Assembly (NCBI RefSeq): GCF_024704835.1
Contig: NZ_JAMXBE010000008.1
Location: 124,001 to 188,000, forward strand
Reading direction: 5' to 3'
Source of the DNA: Parapedobacter tibetensis
Lineage (GTDB): Bacteria > Bacteroidota > Bacteroidia > Sphingobacteriales > Sphingobacteriaceae
Length of the DNA: 64,000 nucleotides
Part shown: in pieces, positions 7,598 through 16,712 of the stretch
How the letters are laid out: each line of letters starts with the position of its first letter
Position numbering within the stretch: position 1 is the stretch's first letter
Notes under the pieces: model-generated
Told to the model about the DNA's origin: nothing
Database searches by the model: none
Seen by the model: the letters and a program-made list of their open reading frames with translations, nothing else
Program-made: the position numbers and the translations under genes

Positions 7598-9061
7598 TTA
7601 TCGGCGCATTTGCTTGGGCATACGTAGGTTTTTGCCAAAATTGTACATGCCTTTGTTTCCATGCCGATCCAAGGTCCGGTTGAGCCGAGGCGCAATCCGG
7701 CTGGTATTACCTGCGCTGGAATTGGCCTGTAGGCTAACGGCTTCGGGCGAAAAATTATTGTTCTTGGCATAATATAAGGCCTCAGCAACCATGCTTTCCT
7801 CCGCATCCCCAAAATCCTTGGTCAGGTCGTCAAACACCAACTTATCCACAGGCATTCCCGAGAAATAATCACCATATCCTACTGAATTAAACGATTGAAA
7901 AGAAACGGCATAGAGATCTACACTCGATAAATCCAAGGCGAAGAACCCAACCGGCTTTCCGTACGTTGCATGTTCGCCTATCAATTTTACATCCATATGC
8001 GGTTGCAAGTTATTAATAAGCAGCTCACTTGCTGAAGCCGTACCTTCGGTTACTAGAAAATAAATCCGGCTGAGGTCAAGGATGTTGGTCTTATTGAAAT
8101 TAACAGGTGCAAACAGCTGGGCCCAATCCTCATCATCCTGCAGGAGGTCGTTAATCCTCGAGGTGTACATCAATCCATTGCCCACCGAAGCCGGGGCTAG
8201 CATATCAGACAGGTATTCGGCTGTAATTACGGCCCCTCCCCCATTGTATCGTAGGTCTACAATCAATTCTTGCACACCTTCATTCTCAAAATATGCAATC
8301 AACTGGTCCAATTGGCTTTTCACATAAGTTGGATTATTATTCCCGCTTAATGTGGACACAAAGCTGTCAAACGCAAAATAACCTACTTTCTTGCTTCCTA
8401 TGGTATATACTTGATTTGCCAGTATGGGTTGTATTTGGTAGTTTCCTCTACTTAGGTTGAGGGATGCTTCCTCGCCATCAGGTTTCCGCAGCCGCAGGCT
8501 AATGTTGCCGGCATCCAAGGCGTTGAATAGAAATGTGAAATTATCCTGTTCCATGGATGCCAAGGACAGGTTGTTGTTGCCATTGATTTCCAGGATTTGC
8601 CATCCCCGTCTTATTCCTTGCGTGTATGCCGGCGACCCAAGGTCTACCTTCTTCACATACAAATCAGTATCATTATCATAGCGTACATCAAGCCCAAAAC
8701 TTCCTGCTAGGCCTTGTTGTATTTCGGCATTAATGGTACCTGTGCGATCCAAAAAACTAAACCGGTCGTAAGGATTTCCATCGGGATCCTTTGCATAGCC
8801 TTTCAGAGCCTCCAATACCGCATCGGCTGAATTATATCCCATGGTATATCTGCGTATATCCGAAAACCAATCAGGCAAGTCATCTTGCCATAAATAAAAC
8901 AAGTAGGTATAGACATACACGGAGTCTTTTAATAAATCCTCATCGGTATCGGTCCGAGTTGGCCGTTCGAGTTCGGGCATAACGGTTTCCCGATTGCAAC
9001 CAGTCATCGCGCCAGCCAACAGCAATAGGATGGTCAATAATTTCAAGATCGTTGCTTTCAT
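7598..9061 (-). CDS. S41-family (C-terminal processing type) peptidase, lipoprotein
   Basis: Envelope serine protease of the CtpA/tricorn-like S41 family. Lipoprotein signal peptide with lipobox Cys22 (GAMTGC). A PDZ-like segment (GLDVRYDN to ILEINGN) lies in the middle, then the S41 core: LIVDLRYNGGG, the nucleophile Ser in TEGTASASELLINNL and the Lys of the Ser-Lys dyad in ATYGKPVG. The C-terminal ~60 residues are rich in Asn, Ser and Arg and look unstructured. 487 aa is normal for Bacteroidota lipoprotein members. It is followed upstream on the same strand by the HAD-like gene with an 11-base gap. Confidence 0.9.
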   Translation of the reverse strand: MKATILKLLTILLLLAGAMTGCNRETVMPELERPTRTDTDEDLLKDSVYVYTYLFYLWQDDLPDWFSDIRRYTMGYNSADAVLEALKGYAKDPDGNPYDRFSFLDRTGTINAEIQQGLAGSFGLDVRYDNDTDLYVKKVDLGSPAYTQGIRRGWQILEINGNNNLSLASMEQDNFTFLFNALDAGNISLRLRKPDGEEASLNLSRGNYQIQPILANQVYTIGSKKVGYFAFDSFVSTLSGNNNPTYVKSQLDQLIAYFENEGVQELIVDLRYNGGGAVITAEYLSDMLAPASVGNGLMYTSRINDLLQDDEDWAQLFAPVNFNKTNILDLSRIYFLVTEGTASASELLINNLQPHMDVKLIGEHATYGKPVGFFALDLSSVDLYAVSFQSFNSVGYGDYFSGMPVDKLVFDDLTKDFGDAEESMVAEALYYAKNNNFSPEAVSLQANSSAGNTSRIAPRLNRTLDRHGNKGMYNFGKNLRMPKQMRR

Positions 9062-9072
9062 TCCTGCTATAG

Positions 9073-9759
9073 CTAGTTATTATGTGTAATAGTTGATGGT
9101 TTCCAAAATCGTTCTGCACCTATGCAGTCCACCATTGGCGTATTTATTGATACAGCTGTATCGCCGGAATGAATGTATAGAACATCTTCAGCCTGTAGTC
9201 CATTATCTTTCAACAAAAAATCCATAGGTTCAAGCTGCTTGGCCATTAGTTCCTCTTGGAAATATACTTTCAATACCTTGTCAAGCCCATTCCATTCCAT
9301 GTGTCGCATCTTGTTCAATTGCATCGTCTGGTTCCCTGCAGTCAACACCAGCAATTGCTTTCCTTGACTATCCAACGTCTGCATCAAATCCAGTATAGGT
9401 TTATATAACAGGAGCTTCAAGGGCAGCTGCGCCGCCAGGTGCAAGCGGTCTAAATGTTCCTTGTATTTGCTGTCGATCCCAAAAACCGCCGCTGCTCTTT
9501 CAAACAATCCCGCTTCACCATGGCGCTCATAAGCAGTTTTCAGAAAATCTACCAAGTCACTTGCCGGAGGTACTGTTTCCGTATATTCCAGCAAATTGGC
9601 AAACAAGTAATATACTTGTAGCAAATAGTCTTTTTTTGGAAAAAGCACATCGTCCAATTCAAAGACAATGGCTTTTTTATGCGTATCGATATCCGCGTAG
9701 GTCAACATATATCTGTTTGAATCAAAAACAAAAGCATGGTTTAATGATATCGTGTTCAT
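9073..9759 (-). CDS. Degenerate HAD-superfamily protein
   Basis: HAD-like Rossmann protein (228 aa). Motif I reads AIVFELDDVLF: the usual nucleophile Asp (FDLDDTL) is a Glu, while the second Asp is kept. Motif II is VLTAGN, a Lys follows in the motif III region, and motif IV is a weak YIHSGDTAV lacking the second acid. A helical cap sits between motifs I and II (residues ~45-125). With Glu at the nucleophile position it may lack phosphatase activity or act by binding. The first Met gives 17 residues of leader before MLTYADI, which is an alternative start at 9708. It lies 32 bases after the pre-ATP-grasp-like gene. Confidence 0.65.
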   Translation of the reverse strand: MNTISLNHAFVFDSNRYMLTYADIDTHKKAIVFELDDVLFPKKDYLLQVYYLFANLLEYTETVPPASDLVDFLKTAYERHGEAGLFERAAAVFGIDSKYKEHLDRLHLAAQLPLKLLLYKPILDLMQTLDSQGKQLLVLTAGNQTMQLNKMRHMEWNGLDKVLKVYFQEELMAKQLEPMDFLLKDNGLQAEDVLYIHSGDTAVSINTPMVDCIGAERFWKPSTITHNN

Positions 9760-9791
9760 TTTAGCGGAATCATTGAGATCGTTTCACTAAG

Positions 9792-10283
9792 TTAATCGGC
9801 GATGCAACATAATGCCATTTCATCGCCTGAATCTGATGGAATGAAAACACCAGATAAAGTGCCGTGCCGCTTCCCAGCCTCTGGGCCAGTTACCACCACC
9901 CCATCACTCACCACCAACAATGGCAGCTTTCTTGGCGGACTTTCGATGATAACCAACCCCGCCAGGTCCGCCACATCAGGCACCCATACCTCAACGCCAT
10001 ATTCGGCAAAAAGTGGGCGGGCTTTGGCCAATGGATACAGCTCATTTTTTCCCATTGGAATCAGGATGTCTACCTCGCTATCCAAACAAATCTTAAGCAA
10101 TTCATGCACGAAAACCGGCATCGACGGATGTGGGATACGCAAGTAATTCCCTGTACGCAGCAATACATCAGGCACTTCATCAGCCGAACCGAAAAGCACT
10201 TGCTGTTTTGGGGAGGATAACTCCCGGGCCACCCGTTGTGCAAATGGCCGTGTACCTTGTGTAATTAGCACCTTGCTGGACAT
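9792..10283 (-). CDS. Stand-alone pre-ATP-grasp-like Rossmann protein
   Basis: 163 aa starting MSSKVLITQGTRPFAQRVARELS, which resembles the nucleotide-free N-terminal (pre-ATP-grasp) domain of carbamoyl-phosphate-synthase or PylC-like ligases, including EVDILIPMGKNELYPLAKARPLF. No ATP-grasp domain follows; the C-terminal half (PLLVVSDGVVVTGPEAG) is not recognised. It is read between the LolD-type ATPase gene upstream and the HAD-like gene downstream, with short gaps, so the three may be co-transcribed. Function unknown. Confidence 0.55.
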   Translation of the reverse strand: MSSKVLITQGTRPFAQRVARELSSPKQQVLFGSADEVPDVLLRTGNYLRIPHPSMPVFVHELLKICLDSEVDILIPMGKNELYPLAKARPLFAEYGVEVWVPDVADLAGLVIIESPPRKLPLLVVSDGVVVTGPEAGKRHGTLSGVFIPSDSGDEMALCCIAD

Positions 10284-10296
10284 ACCGCTGCCTTAC

Positions 10297-10947
10297 TTAC
10301 TCAATTACTCCATCCTTCATGTGTATGACACGGTCAGCAATATTGGCTAGTTCTTCATTGTGCGTCACCACCACGAACGTCTGGTTCAATCGGTCGCGTA
10401 ACTCTATGAACAGCTGGTGCAATGCTGCTGCATTTTCGGAATCCAAATTACCTGAAGGTTCATCGGCGAGAATGATGGAAGGATTATTGATCAGCGCTCT
10501 GGCCACGGCTACCCGTTGTTGCTCTCCACCCGATAATTCATCTGGTTTATGATCCTTTCGATGGGACACGCCAAGGAGTTCCAATAGTTTCAATGCCTTG
10601 TTCTCCGCATCCTTCTTGTTCACTTTATTGATAAATGCTGGGATACAGGTGTTTTCCAGTGCCGTAAATTCAGGCAATAAGTGGTGAAATTGGAATACAA
10701 AACCAATGTGTGTATTGCGAAAGGCGCTTAATTGTTTGGTGGTCAGTGTACCCACATCCGTACCATTGATGCTTACTGTGCCGCGGTCGGGCTTATCTAA
10801 TGAGCCTACGATATGGAGCAACGTACTTTTACCCGCTCCGGAAGCGCCCATGATGCTGACCAGCTCTCCCTTGGCAACATGCAAGTCGACCCCTTTGAGG
10901 ATGGACAATGTGCCGTATGATTTATATATCCCCTTTGCATGTAGCAT
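10297..10947 (-). CDS. ABC transporter ATP-binding protein, LolD/MacB type
   Basis: 216-aa ATPase with Walker [11 protein letters not shown]-loop [12 protein letters not shown], signature [15 protein letters not shown], Walker [15 protein letters not shown] and the H-loop VVVTHNEE. The [15 protein letters not shown] stretch and EPSGNLDS are typical of LolD (lipoprotein release, LolCDE) and FtsE/MacB relatives. The permease gene is not adjacent, which is usual for Bacteroidota lolD. The start at 10947 ([12 protein letters not shown]) is preferred; a start at 11004 would add a non-homologous leader. Confidence 0.88.
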   Translation of the reverse strand: MLHAKGIYKSYGTLSILKGVDLHVAKGELVSIMGASGAGKSTLLHIVGSLDKPDRGTVSINGTDVGTLTTKQLSAFRNTHIGFVFQFHHLLPEFTALENTCIPAFINKVNKKDAENKALKLLELLGVSHRKDHKPDELSGGEQQRVAVARALINNPSIILADEPSGNLDSENAAALHQLFIELRDRLNQTFVVVTHNEELANIADRVIHMKDGVIE

Positions 10948-11099
10948 GTTGCGAAGGTAGGGATTTTTTGGTTGTTTCACGTAGATACATATATGCAAAA
11001 GCAAAACTTAGCGCCTTGGCGACCTTGCGTGAAAAATACCACCCAAATGGCTTGACCATTCCCGATTAAAACGCTACTTTTACGCCAAATTTTTCGCAA

Positions 11100-12290
11100 A
11101 TGAACATTCACGAATATCAAGGTAAACAAATACTGAAAAGTTTTGGCGTACGGGTGCAGGAAGGCATCGTAGCCGAAACACCTGAGCAAGCTGTGGAAGC
11201 GGCCAAAAAGCTGAAGGAAGATTACAACTCAGACTGGGTAGTGGTGAAAGCCCAAATCCATGCCGGTGGACGCGGCAAAGGAGGCGGGGTGAAGCTCGCC
11301 AAGAACCTCGATGAAGTGAAACAACGGGCATCCGACATCATCGGCATGCAATTGGTGACGCCACAGACCGGACCCGAAGGAAAAAAGGTAAATAAGATAT
11401 TGGTGGCCCAAGATGTTTATTATCCCGGAGAAAGTGAAACCAAGGAATTTTATATGAGCGTGCTGCTCGACCGTGGCCGTGGCCGCAACATCATCATGTA
11501 TTCTACCGAAGGAGGCATGGATATCGAAGAAGTGGCTGAAAAAACGCCGCATCTGATTTTTAAGGAGGAAGTGGATCCCAAGGTAGGGTTGCAGGGTTTC
11601 CAGGCACGCAAAGTTGCTTTCAACCTCGGGTTGAACGGTGCGGCGTTCAAGGATATGACCAAGTTTGTGGCCGCTTTATACAAGGCGTATGATGCCACGG
11701 ATTCCTCTCTTTTCGAAATCAACCCCGTTCTGAAAACTTCAGACGACAAGATAATGGCGGTAGATGCAAAGGTAAACCTTGATGAAAATGGTTTGTTCCG
11801 TCATCCCGACTATGCCGCTATGCGCGACATTGCAGAGGAAGATCCTACCGAGGTCGAAGCTGGTGAGTCAAACCTCAATTATGTGAAGCTTGACGGCAAT
11901 GTGGGCTGTATGGTTAATGGTGCCGGGTTGGCCATGGCTACCATGGATATTATCAAGTTGGCAGGCGGAGAACCCGCCAATTTCCTTGATGTGGGTGGCA
12001 CAGCCAATGCTGCAACTGTAAAAGCCGGATTCAACATTATCCTGAAGGATCCGAACGTGAAAGCCATCCTTATCAATATTTTCGGTGGTATCGTCCGTTG
12101 CGACCGGGTAGCACAAGGTGTAATCGATGCCTACAAAGAAATCGGCAATATTCCGGTACCCATCATCGTGAGGCTGCAGGGAACTAACGCCGAAGAGGCC
12201 AAACTGCTCATCGATGAATCCGGTCTGGAGGTGTATTCGGCCATCCTGCTCAAAGAAGCTGCGGAACTGGTGACGAAGGTGCTTAGTTAG
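11100..12290 (+). CDS. sucC: Succinyl-CoA ligase (ADP-forming) subunit beta
   Basis: TCA-cycle enzyme converting succinyl-CoA to succinate with NTP formation. Begins MNIHEYQGKQILKSFGV, followed by the ATP-grasp domain (VVKAQIHAGGRGKGGGVKLA; LFEINPV) and the C-terminal CoA-ligase domain (GNVGCMVNGAGLAMATMDIIKL, FLDVGGTA, ILINIFGGIVRCD). Full length at 396 aa. sucD is not next to it, so the alpha subunit is encoded elsewhere. A hairpin at 12315-12344 follows the stop, suggesting a single-gene unit. Confidence 0.97.
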   Translation: MNIHEYQGKQILKSFGVRVQEGIVAETPEQAVEAAKKLKEDYNSDWVVVKAQIHAGGRGKGGGVKLAKNLDEVKQRASDIIGMQLVTPQTGPEGKKVNKILVAQDVYYPGESETKEFYMSVLLDRGRGRNIIMYSTEGGMDIEEVAEKTPHLIFKEEVDPKVGLQGFQARKVAFNLGLNGAAFKDMTKFVAALYKAYDATDSSLFEINPVLKTSDDKIMAVDAKVNLDENGLFRHPDYAAMRDIAEEDPTEVEAGESNLNYVKLDGNVGCMVNGAGLAMATMDIIKLAGGEPANFLDVGGTANAATVKAGFNIILKDPNVKAILINIFGGIVRCDRVAQGVIDAYKEIGNIPVPIIVRLQGTNAEEAKLLIDESGLEVYSAILLKEAAELVTKVLS

Positions 12291-12314
12291 ACTTTAGATT
12301 GAACATATTTAAAC

Positions 12315-12344
12315 AAAGAACCTCCTCCCTACTGGAGGTTCTTT
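12315..12344 (+). terminator. Hairpin after sucC
   Basis: Perfect 11-bp stem AAAGAACCTCC / GGAGGTTCTTT with an 8-base loop. The T-run is part of the stem (CTTT) and continues only as ACGTTT, so termination may be partial and lgt may receive some read-through. Confidence 0.65.
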
Positions 12345-12361
12345 ACGTTTAACCCGCTAGT

Positions 12362-13201
12362 ATGACTGCTTTCATTATACATTGGAGTGTCGAACCCGAA
12401 CTCATAAAATTATTCGGTGTACTTCCTATCCGGTATTACGGGCTGTTTTTTACAGTGGGTATCGGATTGGCTTATTATGTGATTTCGCGCATATATAAGA
12501 AGGAAAATATTCCCGACGAACAGTTCGAGCGGTTGGCAATATACGTGATCCTCGGCACATTTATCGGAGCCAGACTCGGACATTTTCTTTTTTACCAACC
12601 GATGTACTTTTGGGAAGCGCCGCTGGAGGTGTTCCTACCCATTGCAAAAGTCGATGGCGGCTACCAATTTGTCGGATATATGGGGTTGGCGAGCCATGGT
12701 GGTGCCATCGGCATACTTCTTGCTATTATACTATATTGCCAAAAAACCAAACTTGGTTTCCTATGGGTGCTTGACAGGCTGGCGGTGGTCGTTCCATTGA
12801 CCGGAGCATTCATCCGGATGGGCAATTTCATGAATTCAGAAATGATCGGCAAACCCACCGGCGCCGATTATGGTGTGGTATTTACCCTGATGGATGATCT
12901 GCCAAGACATCCCGGTCAGCTTTATGAAGCGGGCGCATACCTCATCATATTCGCGATAATGGTTGCGCTATACCGCAACCGCACGAAACAGGATGGATTT
13001 ATTTTCGGAATATTCTTGATCTTGTTATTTTCGGCTCGGTTTTGTGTCGAGTACGTTAAAATAGAACAGGTGTCATTCGAAAAAGGGATGGCACTCAATA
13101 TGGGGCAATGGCTGAGCATTCCTTTCATTCTATGCGGAATTTTCCTGGCTTTGTACAAAAACACCCCACCATTGACGACCATCCTAAATAACAAAAACTG
13201 A
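12362..13201 (+). CDS. lgt: Prolipoprotein diacylglyceryl transferase
   Basis: Inner-membrane enzyme that transfers diacylglycerol from phosphatidylglycerol to the lipobox Cys of prolipoproteins; several such lipoproteins are encoded in this window. About seven hydrophobic segments. Conserved family stretches: PIRYYGLFF, GARLGHFLFY, GLASHGGAIG, IRMGNFMNSEMIGKPT (the Lgt signature) and RHPGQLYEA. 279 aa is the usual length. Confidence 0.96.
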   Translation: MTAFIIHWSVEPELIKLFGVLPIRYYGLFFTVGIGLAYYVISRIYKKENIPDEQFERLAIYVILGTFIGARLGHFLFYQPMYFWEAPLEVFLPIAKVDGGYQFVGYMGLASHGGAIGILLAIILYCQKTKLGFLWVLDRLAVVVPLTGAFIRMGNFMNSEMIGKPTGADYGVVFTLMDDLPRHPGQLYEAGAYLIIFAIMVALYRNRTKQDGFIFGIFLILLFSARFCVEYVKIEQVSFEKGMALNMGQWLSIPFILCGIFLALYKNTPPLTTILNNKN

Positions 13202-13255
13202 ATTTAGCACGATGCTGCCGGCTGATGGCTGACAGCTAATAACTGATAGCTGAAC

Positions 13256-14701
13256 ATGAAACATACACGTATAAAGGATTTATTAAACACAACGGAATAC
13301 GGGCACCGGGTGACCGTAAAGGGATGGGTAAAGACGTTTCGCAACAACCAGTTCATTGCCATCAACGATGGCTCTACCTTGGGTAATCTCCAAGCCGTCA
13401 TTGACTTTGACCAGACGGACGAGATGTTGCTCAAACGCCTTACCACCGGAGCGGCTATCGCCGTGACGGGCCCCTTGGTCGAATCGCTGGGCAAAGGGCA
13501 GCGCGTGGAAATAAAAGTGGAATCGCTGGAAATACTTGGCGACAGTGACCCAGAGCGATTCCCGCTTCAACCCAAAAAACATAGCCTGGAATTTCTACGT
13601 GAAATCGCACACCTACGCTTCCGTACCAATACGTTCAATGCCGTATTCAAGGTGCGTAATGCATTGTCGTTTGCCGTTCACCAATTTTTCTATGAACGCG
13701 GCTTTGTATACATGCACACCCCTATCATCACCGGTTCGGATGCTGAGGGGGCAGGTGAAATGTTCAAAGTGACCACGCTGGATTTCGATAATACGCCAAG
13801 AAAAGAAGATGGTTCGGTGAACTACAAGGAAGATTTCTTCGGCAAACCCACTAACCTCACCGTATCCGGACAATTGGAAGGTGAGTTGGCCGCCATGGCA
13901 TTGGGAAATATCTATACCTTCGGCCCGACATTCCGTGCAGAAAATTCAAACACTACGCGGCACCTCGCTGAATTTTGGATGATTGAGCCCGAAATGGCTT
14001 TCTATGACCTTGAAGACAATATGGATTTGGCCGAGGAGCTACTTAAATACATCATTAGATTTGCGCTCGACCATTGCCCAGATGAAATTGAATTTCTCAA
14101 AAACCGGTTGCTTGAAGAAGAAAAAAGTAAACCCCAGAACGAACGCTCGGAAATGGATTTGGTGGCCAAGCTCCATTTCTGTCTCGACCATGAATTTGAA
14201 CGGCTTACTTATTCGGAGGCCATCGAAATACTGCGGCGTAGCAAGCCCAATCAAAAGAAACAATTTAAATACCCCATTGAAGATTGGGGTGCCGACCTAC
14301 AATCCGAACACGAGCGGTACCTTGTTGAGAAGCATTTCAAAAAGCCCGTAGTCCTTACCGATTATCCAGCAGCTATCAAGGCATTCTATATGCGACAAAA
14401 TGAGCCTGATGAGCAAGGGCGTCGTACCGTACGCGCCATGGACATCCTCTTTCCGGGCATCGGCGAGATGGTAGGTGGTTCACAGCGTGAGGAACGCCTT
14501 TCCCGTCTACAGCAACGCATGGAAGAGATGGATATCCCAGCGAAAGAGCTGGATTGGTACTTGGATACCCGGCGCTTCGGTACCGCACCGCACGCCGGAT
14601 TCGGCTTAGGGTTTGAACGCCTCGTACAGTTTGTCACGGGCATGGGCAATATCCGGGATGTCATTCCATTCCCCCGCACGCCAAACAATGCGGAATTCTG
14701 A
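13256..14701 (+). CDS. asnS: Asparaginyl-tRNA synthetase
   Basis: Class II aminoacyl-tRNA synthetase charging tRNA-Asn. N-terminal OB-fold anticodon-binding domain ([20 protein letters not shown]), then the catalytic core with motif 2 ([25 protein letters not shown]) and motif 3 ([15 protein letters not shown]). The insertion [20 protein letters not shown] is typical of bacterial AsnRS. 481 aa, full length. The 54 bases before it contain short tandem CTGATGGCTGACAGCTAATA-like repeats and the gene probably belongs to the lgt unit. Confidence 0.96.
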   Translation: MKHTRIKDLLNTTEYGHRVTVKGWVKTFRNNQFIAINDGSTLGNLQAVIDFDQTDEMLLKRLTTGAAIAVTGPLVESLGKGQRVEIKVESLEILGDSDPERFPLQPKKHSLEFLREIAHLRFRTNTFNAVFKVRNALSFAVHQFFYERGFVYMHTPIITGSDAEGAGEMFKVTTLDFDNTPRKEDGSVNYKEDFFGKPTNLTVSGQLEGELAAMALGNIYTFGPTFRAENSNTTRHLAEFWMIEPEMAFYDLEDNMDLAEELLKYIIRFALDHCPDEIEFLKNRLLEEEKSKPQNERSEMDLVAKLHFCLDHEFERLTYSEAIEILRRSKPNQKKQFKYPIEDWGADLQSEHERYLVEKHFKKPVVLTDYPAAIKAFYMRQNEPDEQGRRTVRAMDILFPGIGEMVGGSQREERLSRLQQRMEEMDIPAKELDWYLDTRRFGTAPHAGFGLGFERLVQFVTGMGNIRDVIPFPRTPNNAEF

Positions 14702-14755
14702 TTGTTTATTGCGTAAATCTATCCAATCCACGTCATCCGCGTTCAAAAAAAGAAT

Positions 14756-15376
14756 ATGCTGCTCAAGATATATGAAGAAAATCCAAATCCAAACGCTATC
14801 CGACAGGTAGCAGAAGTGCTGCGCAGGGGTGGACTTATCATTTACCCTACGGATACAGTTTATGGTTTGGGTTGCGATATCAAAAACCACAAGGCCATTG
14901 AGCGGGTCTGTGAACTGCGTGGGCTGAAACCCGAGAAAGCCAATCTATCATTCGTCTGTTATGACCTTACAGACATCTCCCAGTATACCAAACCGTTTGA
15001 TACAGCCACTTTCAGGATGTTGAAAAAATCACTACCCGGCCCCTTCACTTTTATCTTCAATGCCAGCAGCCAAGTACCTAAGCTCTTGAGCTCGAAGAAG
15101 AAAACCGTGGGTATCCGTGTACCCGACAATAACATTGCCCGAGAAATCGTACGCGAGTTGGGGAACCCCATCGTATCGACCTCCATCCATGACGAGGATG
15201 AAATCGTGGAATATGCTACCGATCCGGAGTTAATTTATGAAAAATACGGTGACTTGGTGGATCTTGTCATTGATGGAGGATATGGTGGAAATGTAGCTTC
15301 AACCGTGGTAGACGCCACTTCCGGAGAATTTGAAATTATTCGTGAAGGTAAAGGGGATTTAAGTCTCTTTTTGTAA
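14756..15376 (+). CDS. YrdC/Sua5/YciO-family threonylcarbamoyl-AMP synthase-like protein
   Basis: 206-aa dsRNA-binding-fold protein. Core motifs GGLIIYPTDTVYGLGCD, SLPGPFTFIF, TVGIRVPDN and NPIVSTSIH match the YrdC domain. TsaC/Sua5 makes threonylcarbamoyl-AMP for the t6A37 modification of ANN-decoding tRNAs. The LKPEKANLSFVC stretch is closer to E. coli YciO than to TsaC, so the actual role could be the less-defined YciO one. It starts 54 bases after asnS. Confidence 0.85.
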   Translation: MLLKIYEENPNPNAIRQVAEVLRRGGLIIYPTDTVYGLGCDIKNHKAIERVCELRGLKPEKANLSFVCYDLTDISQYTKPFDTATFRMLKKSLPGPFTFIFNASSQVPKLLSSKKKTVGIRVPDNNIAREIVRELGNPIVSTSIHDEDEIVEYATDPELIYEKYGDLVDLVIDGGYGGNVASTVVDATSGEFEIIREGKGDLSLFL

Positions 15377-15451
15377 TTTAGCAGCCAAAATTCGTTTAAC
15401 TCATTCTATTGACACAGTAAATCGTATTCATATACCCTATTTTCTTTTCAG

Positions 15452-16633
15452 ATGCGCAAACAAATAAAGCAATTTTTTGAAGCAGACTCCGCGAGTGGCA
15501 TTACCCTACTTGTTTTTTTGGTCATTTCTCTGATTATCGCCAATTCTCCTTTAGGAGAAGGGTTTGAACAGCTCTTGGTACAGAAAATCGGCTTTGAAAC
15601 CAATCAGATTCACCTCAACTACAGTGTATTGCATTGGGTAAATGATGGCTTGATGGCCATCTTTTTCTTGATGGTGGGTATTGAGATCAAGCAAGAGTTG
15701 GCCCATGGGCAACTTTCATCGGCGAAAAAAGCTTCCCTGCCCTTTTTTGCAGCATTGGGTGGCATGGCGGTGCCAGCTGGCATTTACGTTCTATTTAACG
15801 CAGGCACCGAGACCAACCATGGCTGGGGTATTCCCATGGCCACGGATATTGCTTTTGCCATAGGTATATTATCTATCCTGGGCAAGCGAGTACCCGTTGC
15901 ATTAAAGGTATTTCTAACGGCATTGGCAATCGTAGATGACCTAGGAGCCATCCTTGTCATCGCCATATTCTACACCGCAGACCTTGAAGCCAGCTACTTG
16001 TTATATGGAATGGGGATATTTGCACTCATGATGTTTATCAACCGTATGGGTGTTAAATCCTTATGGTTTTATCTTATACCCGGTATGGTCATGTGGTATT
16101 TCATACACCATTCGGGTGTGCATGCCACCATTGCCGGCGTACTCACCGCATTTGCTATCCCCATCAAAGGAAACAACCAGAAATCCTCGCCTATCCAGTC
16201 GGTGGAGCATGCCATTAGCACACCGGTCAATTTTATCATCATGCCTTTATTTGCTTTGGCTAACACCAACATTCGCTTCGAGAGTGGCATGGTAGAAGGA
16301 CTTGCCAGTCCACTCGGCCTCGGGATCATTGCTGGGTTGTTTATTGGTAAACCATTGGGCATTACCTTGCTTTCATGGCTCTCTGTAAAATTAGGGCTCA
16401 GTGAATTACCCAAAGGCACCAAATGGATGCAAGTATTGGGCATAGGACTGATGGCGGGTATTGGGTTTACGATGTCGATCTTCATCGCACTATTGTCGTT
16501 CAGTGACTTATACCACCAAACGGAAGCTAAGTTTGCCATTTTGGTAGCCTCGGGGTTATCCGGAATCATTGGATACATTGCCCTTAGCAATTTAGGGAAA
16601 AGATACCTTGAAAAGCCAAATACAGAACCTTGA
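15452..16633 (+). CDS. nhaA: Na+/H+ antiporter NhaA
   Basis: Inner-membrane antiporter exporting Na+ in exchange for H+. 393 aa with about 12 transmembrane helices. Family hallmarks: WVNDGLMAIFFLMVGIEIKQE, MATDIAFAIGILSILGKRVP, the ion-binding pair in AIVDDLGAILVIA, and GIGFTMSIFIALLSF. Role: sodium and pH homeostasis. It converges with the GH92 fusion gene, with an 80-base gap that shows no clear terminator. Confidence 0.97.
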   Translation: MRKQIKQFFEADSASGITLLVFLVISLIIANSPLGEGFEQLLVQKIGFETNQIHLNYSVLHWVNDGLMAIFFLMVGIEIKQELAHGQLSSAKKASLPFFAALGGMAVPAGIYVLFNAGTETNHGWGIPMATDIAFAIGILSILGKRVPVALKVFLTALAIVDDLGAILVIAIFYTADLEASYLLYGMGIFALMMFINRMGVKSLWFYLIPGMVMWYFIHHSGVHATIAGVLTAFAIPIKGNNQKSSPIQSVEHAISTPVNFIIMPLFALANTNIRFESGMVEGLASPLGLGIIAGLFIGKPLGITLLSWLSVKLGLSELPKGTKWMQVLGIGLMAGIGFTMSIFIALLSFSDLYHQTEAKFAILVASGLSGIIGYIALSNLGKRYLEKPNTEP

Positions 16634-16712
16634 TAAGCCCGCCATCAAATAAAGCACTCATTCATTTGGGTTGCGCAATTGGCTTGCACTCATTTTCGGT
16701 GACCAAAATCGC

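Noticed and set aside
12315-12344. Riboswitch or leader element for lgt
   Set aside because: Only a simple 11-bp hairpin is present, best read as a terminator after sucC.
13205-13255. Tandem GCTGAT-type repeat before asnS as an aminoacyl-tRNA leader (T-box)
   Set aside because: No T-box or conserved stem features; these are short dispersed repeats common in intergenic DNA of this phylum.
16069-16590. 173-codon minus frame opposite nhaA
   Set aside because: It lies wholly over the strongly conserved nhaA gene and has no recognisable family; a shadow of transmembrane codons.
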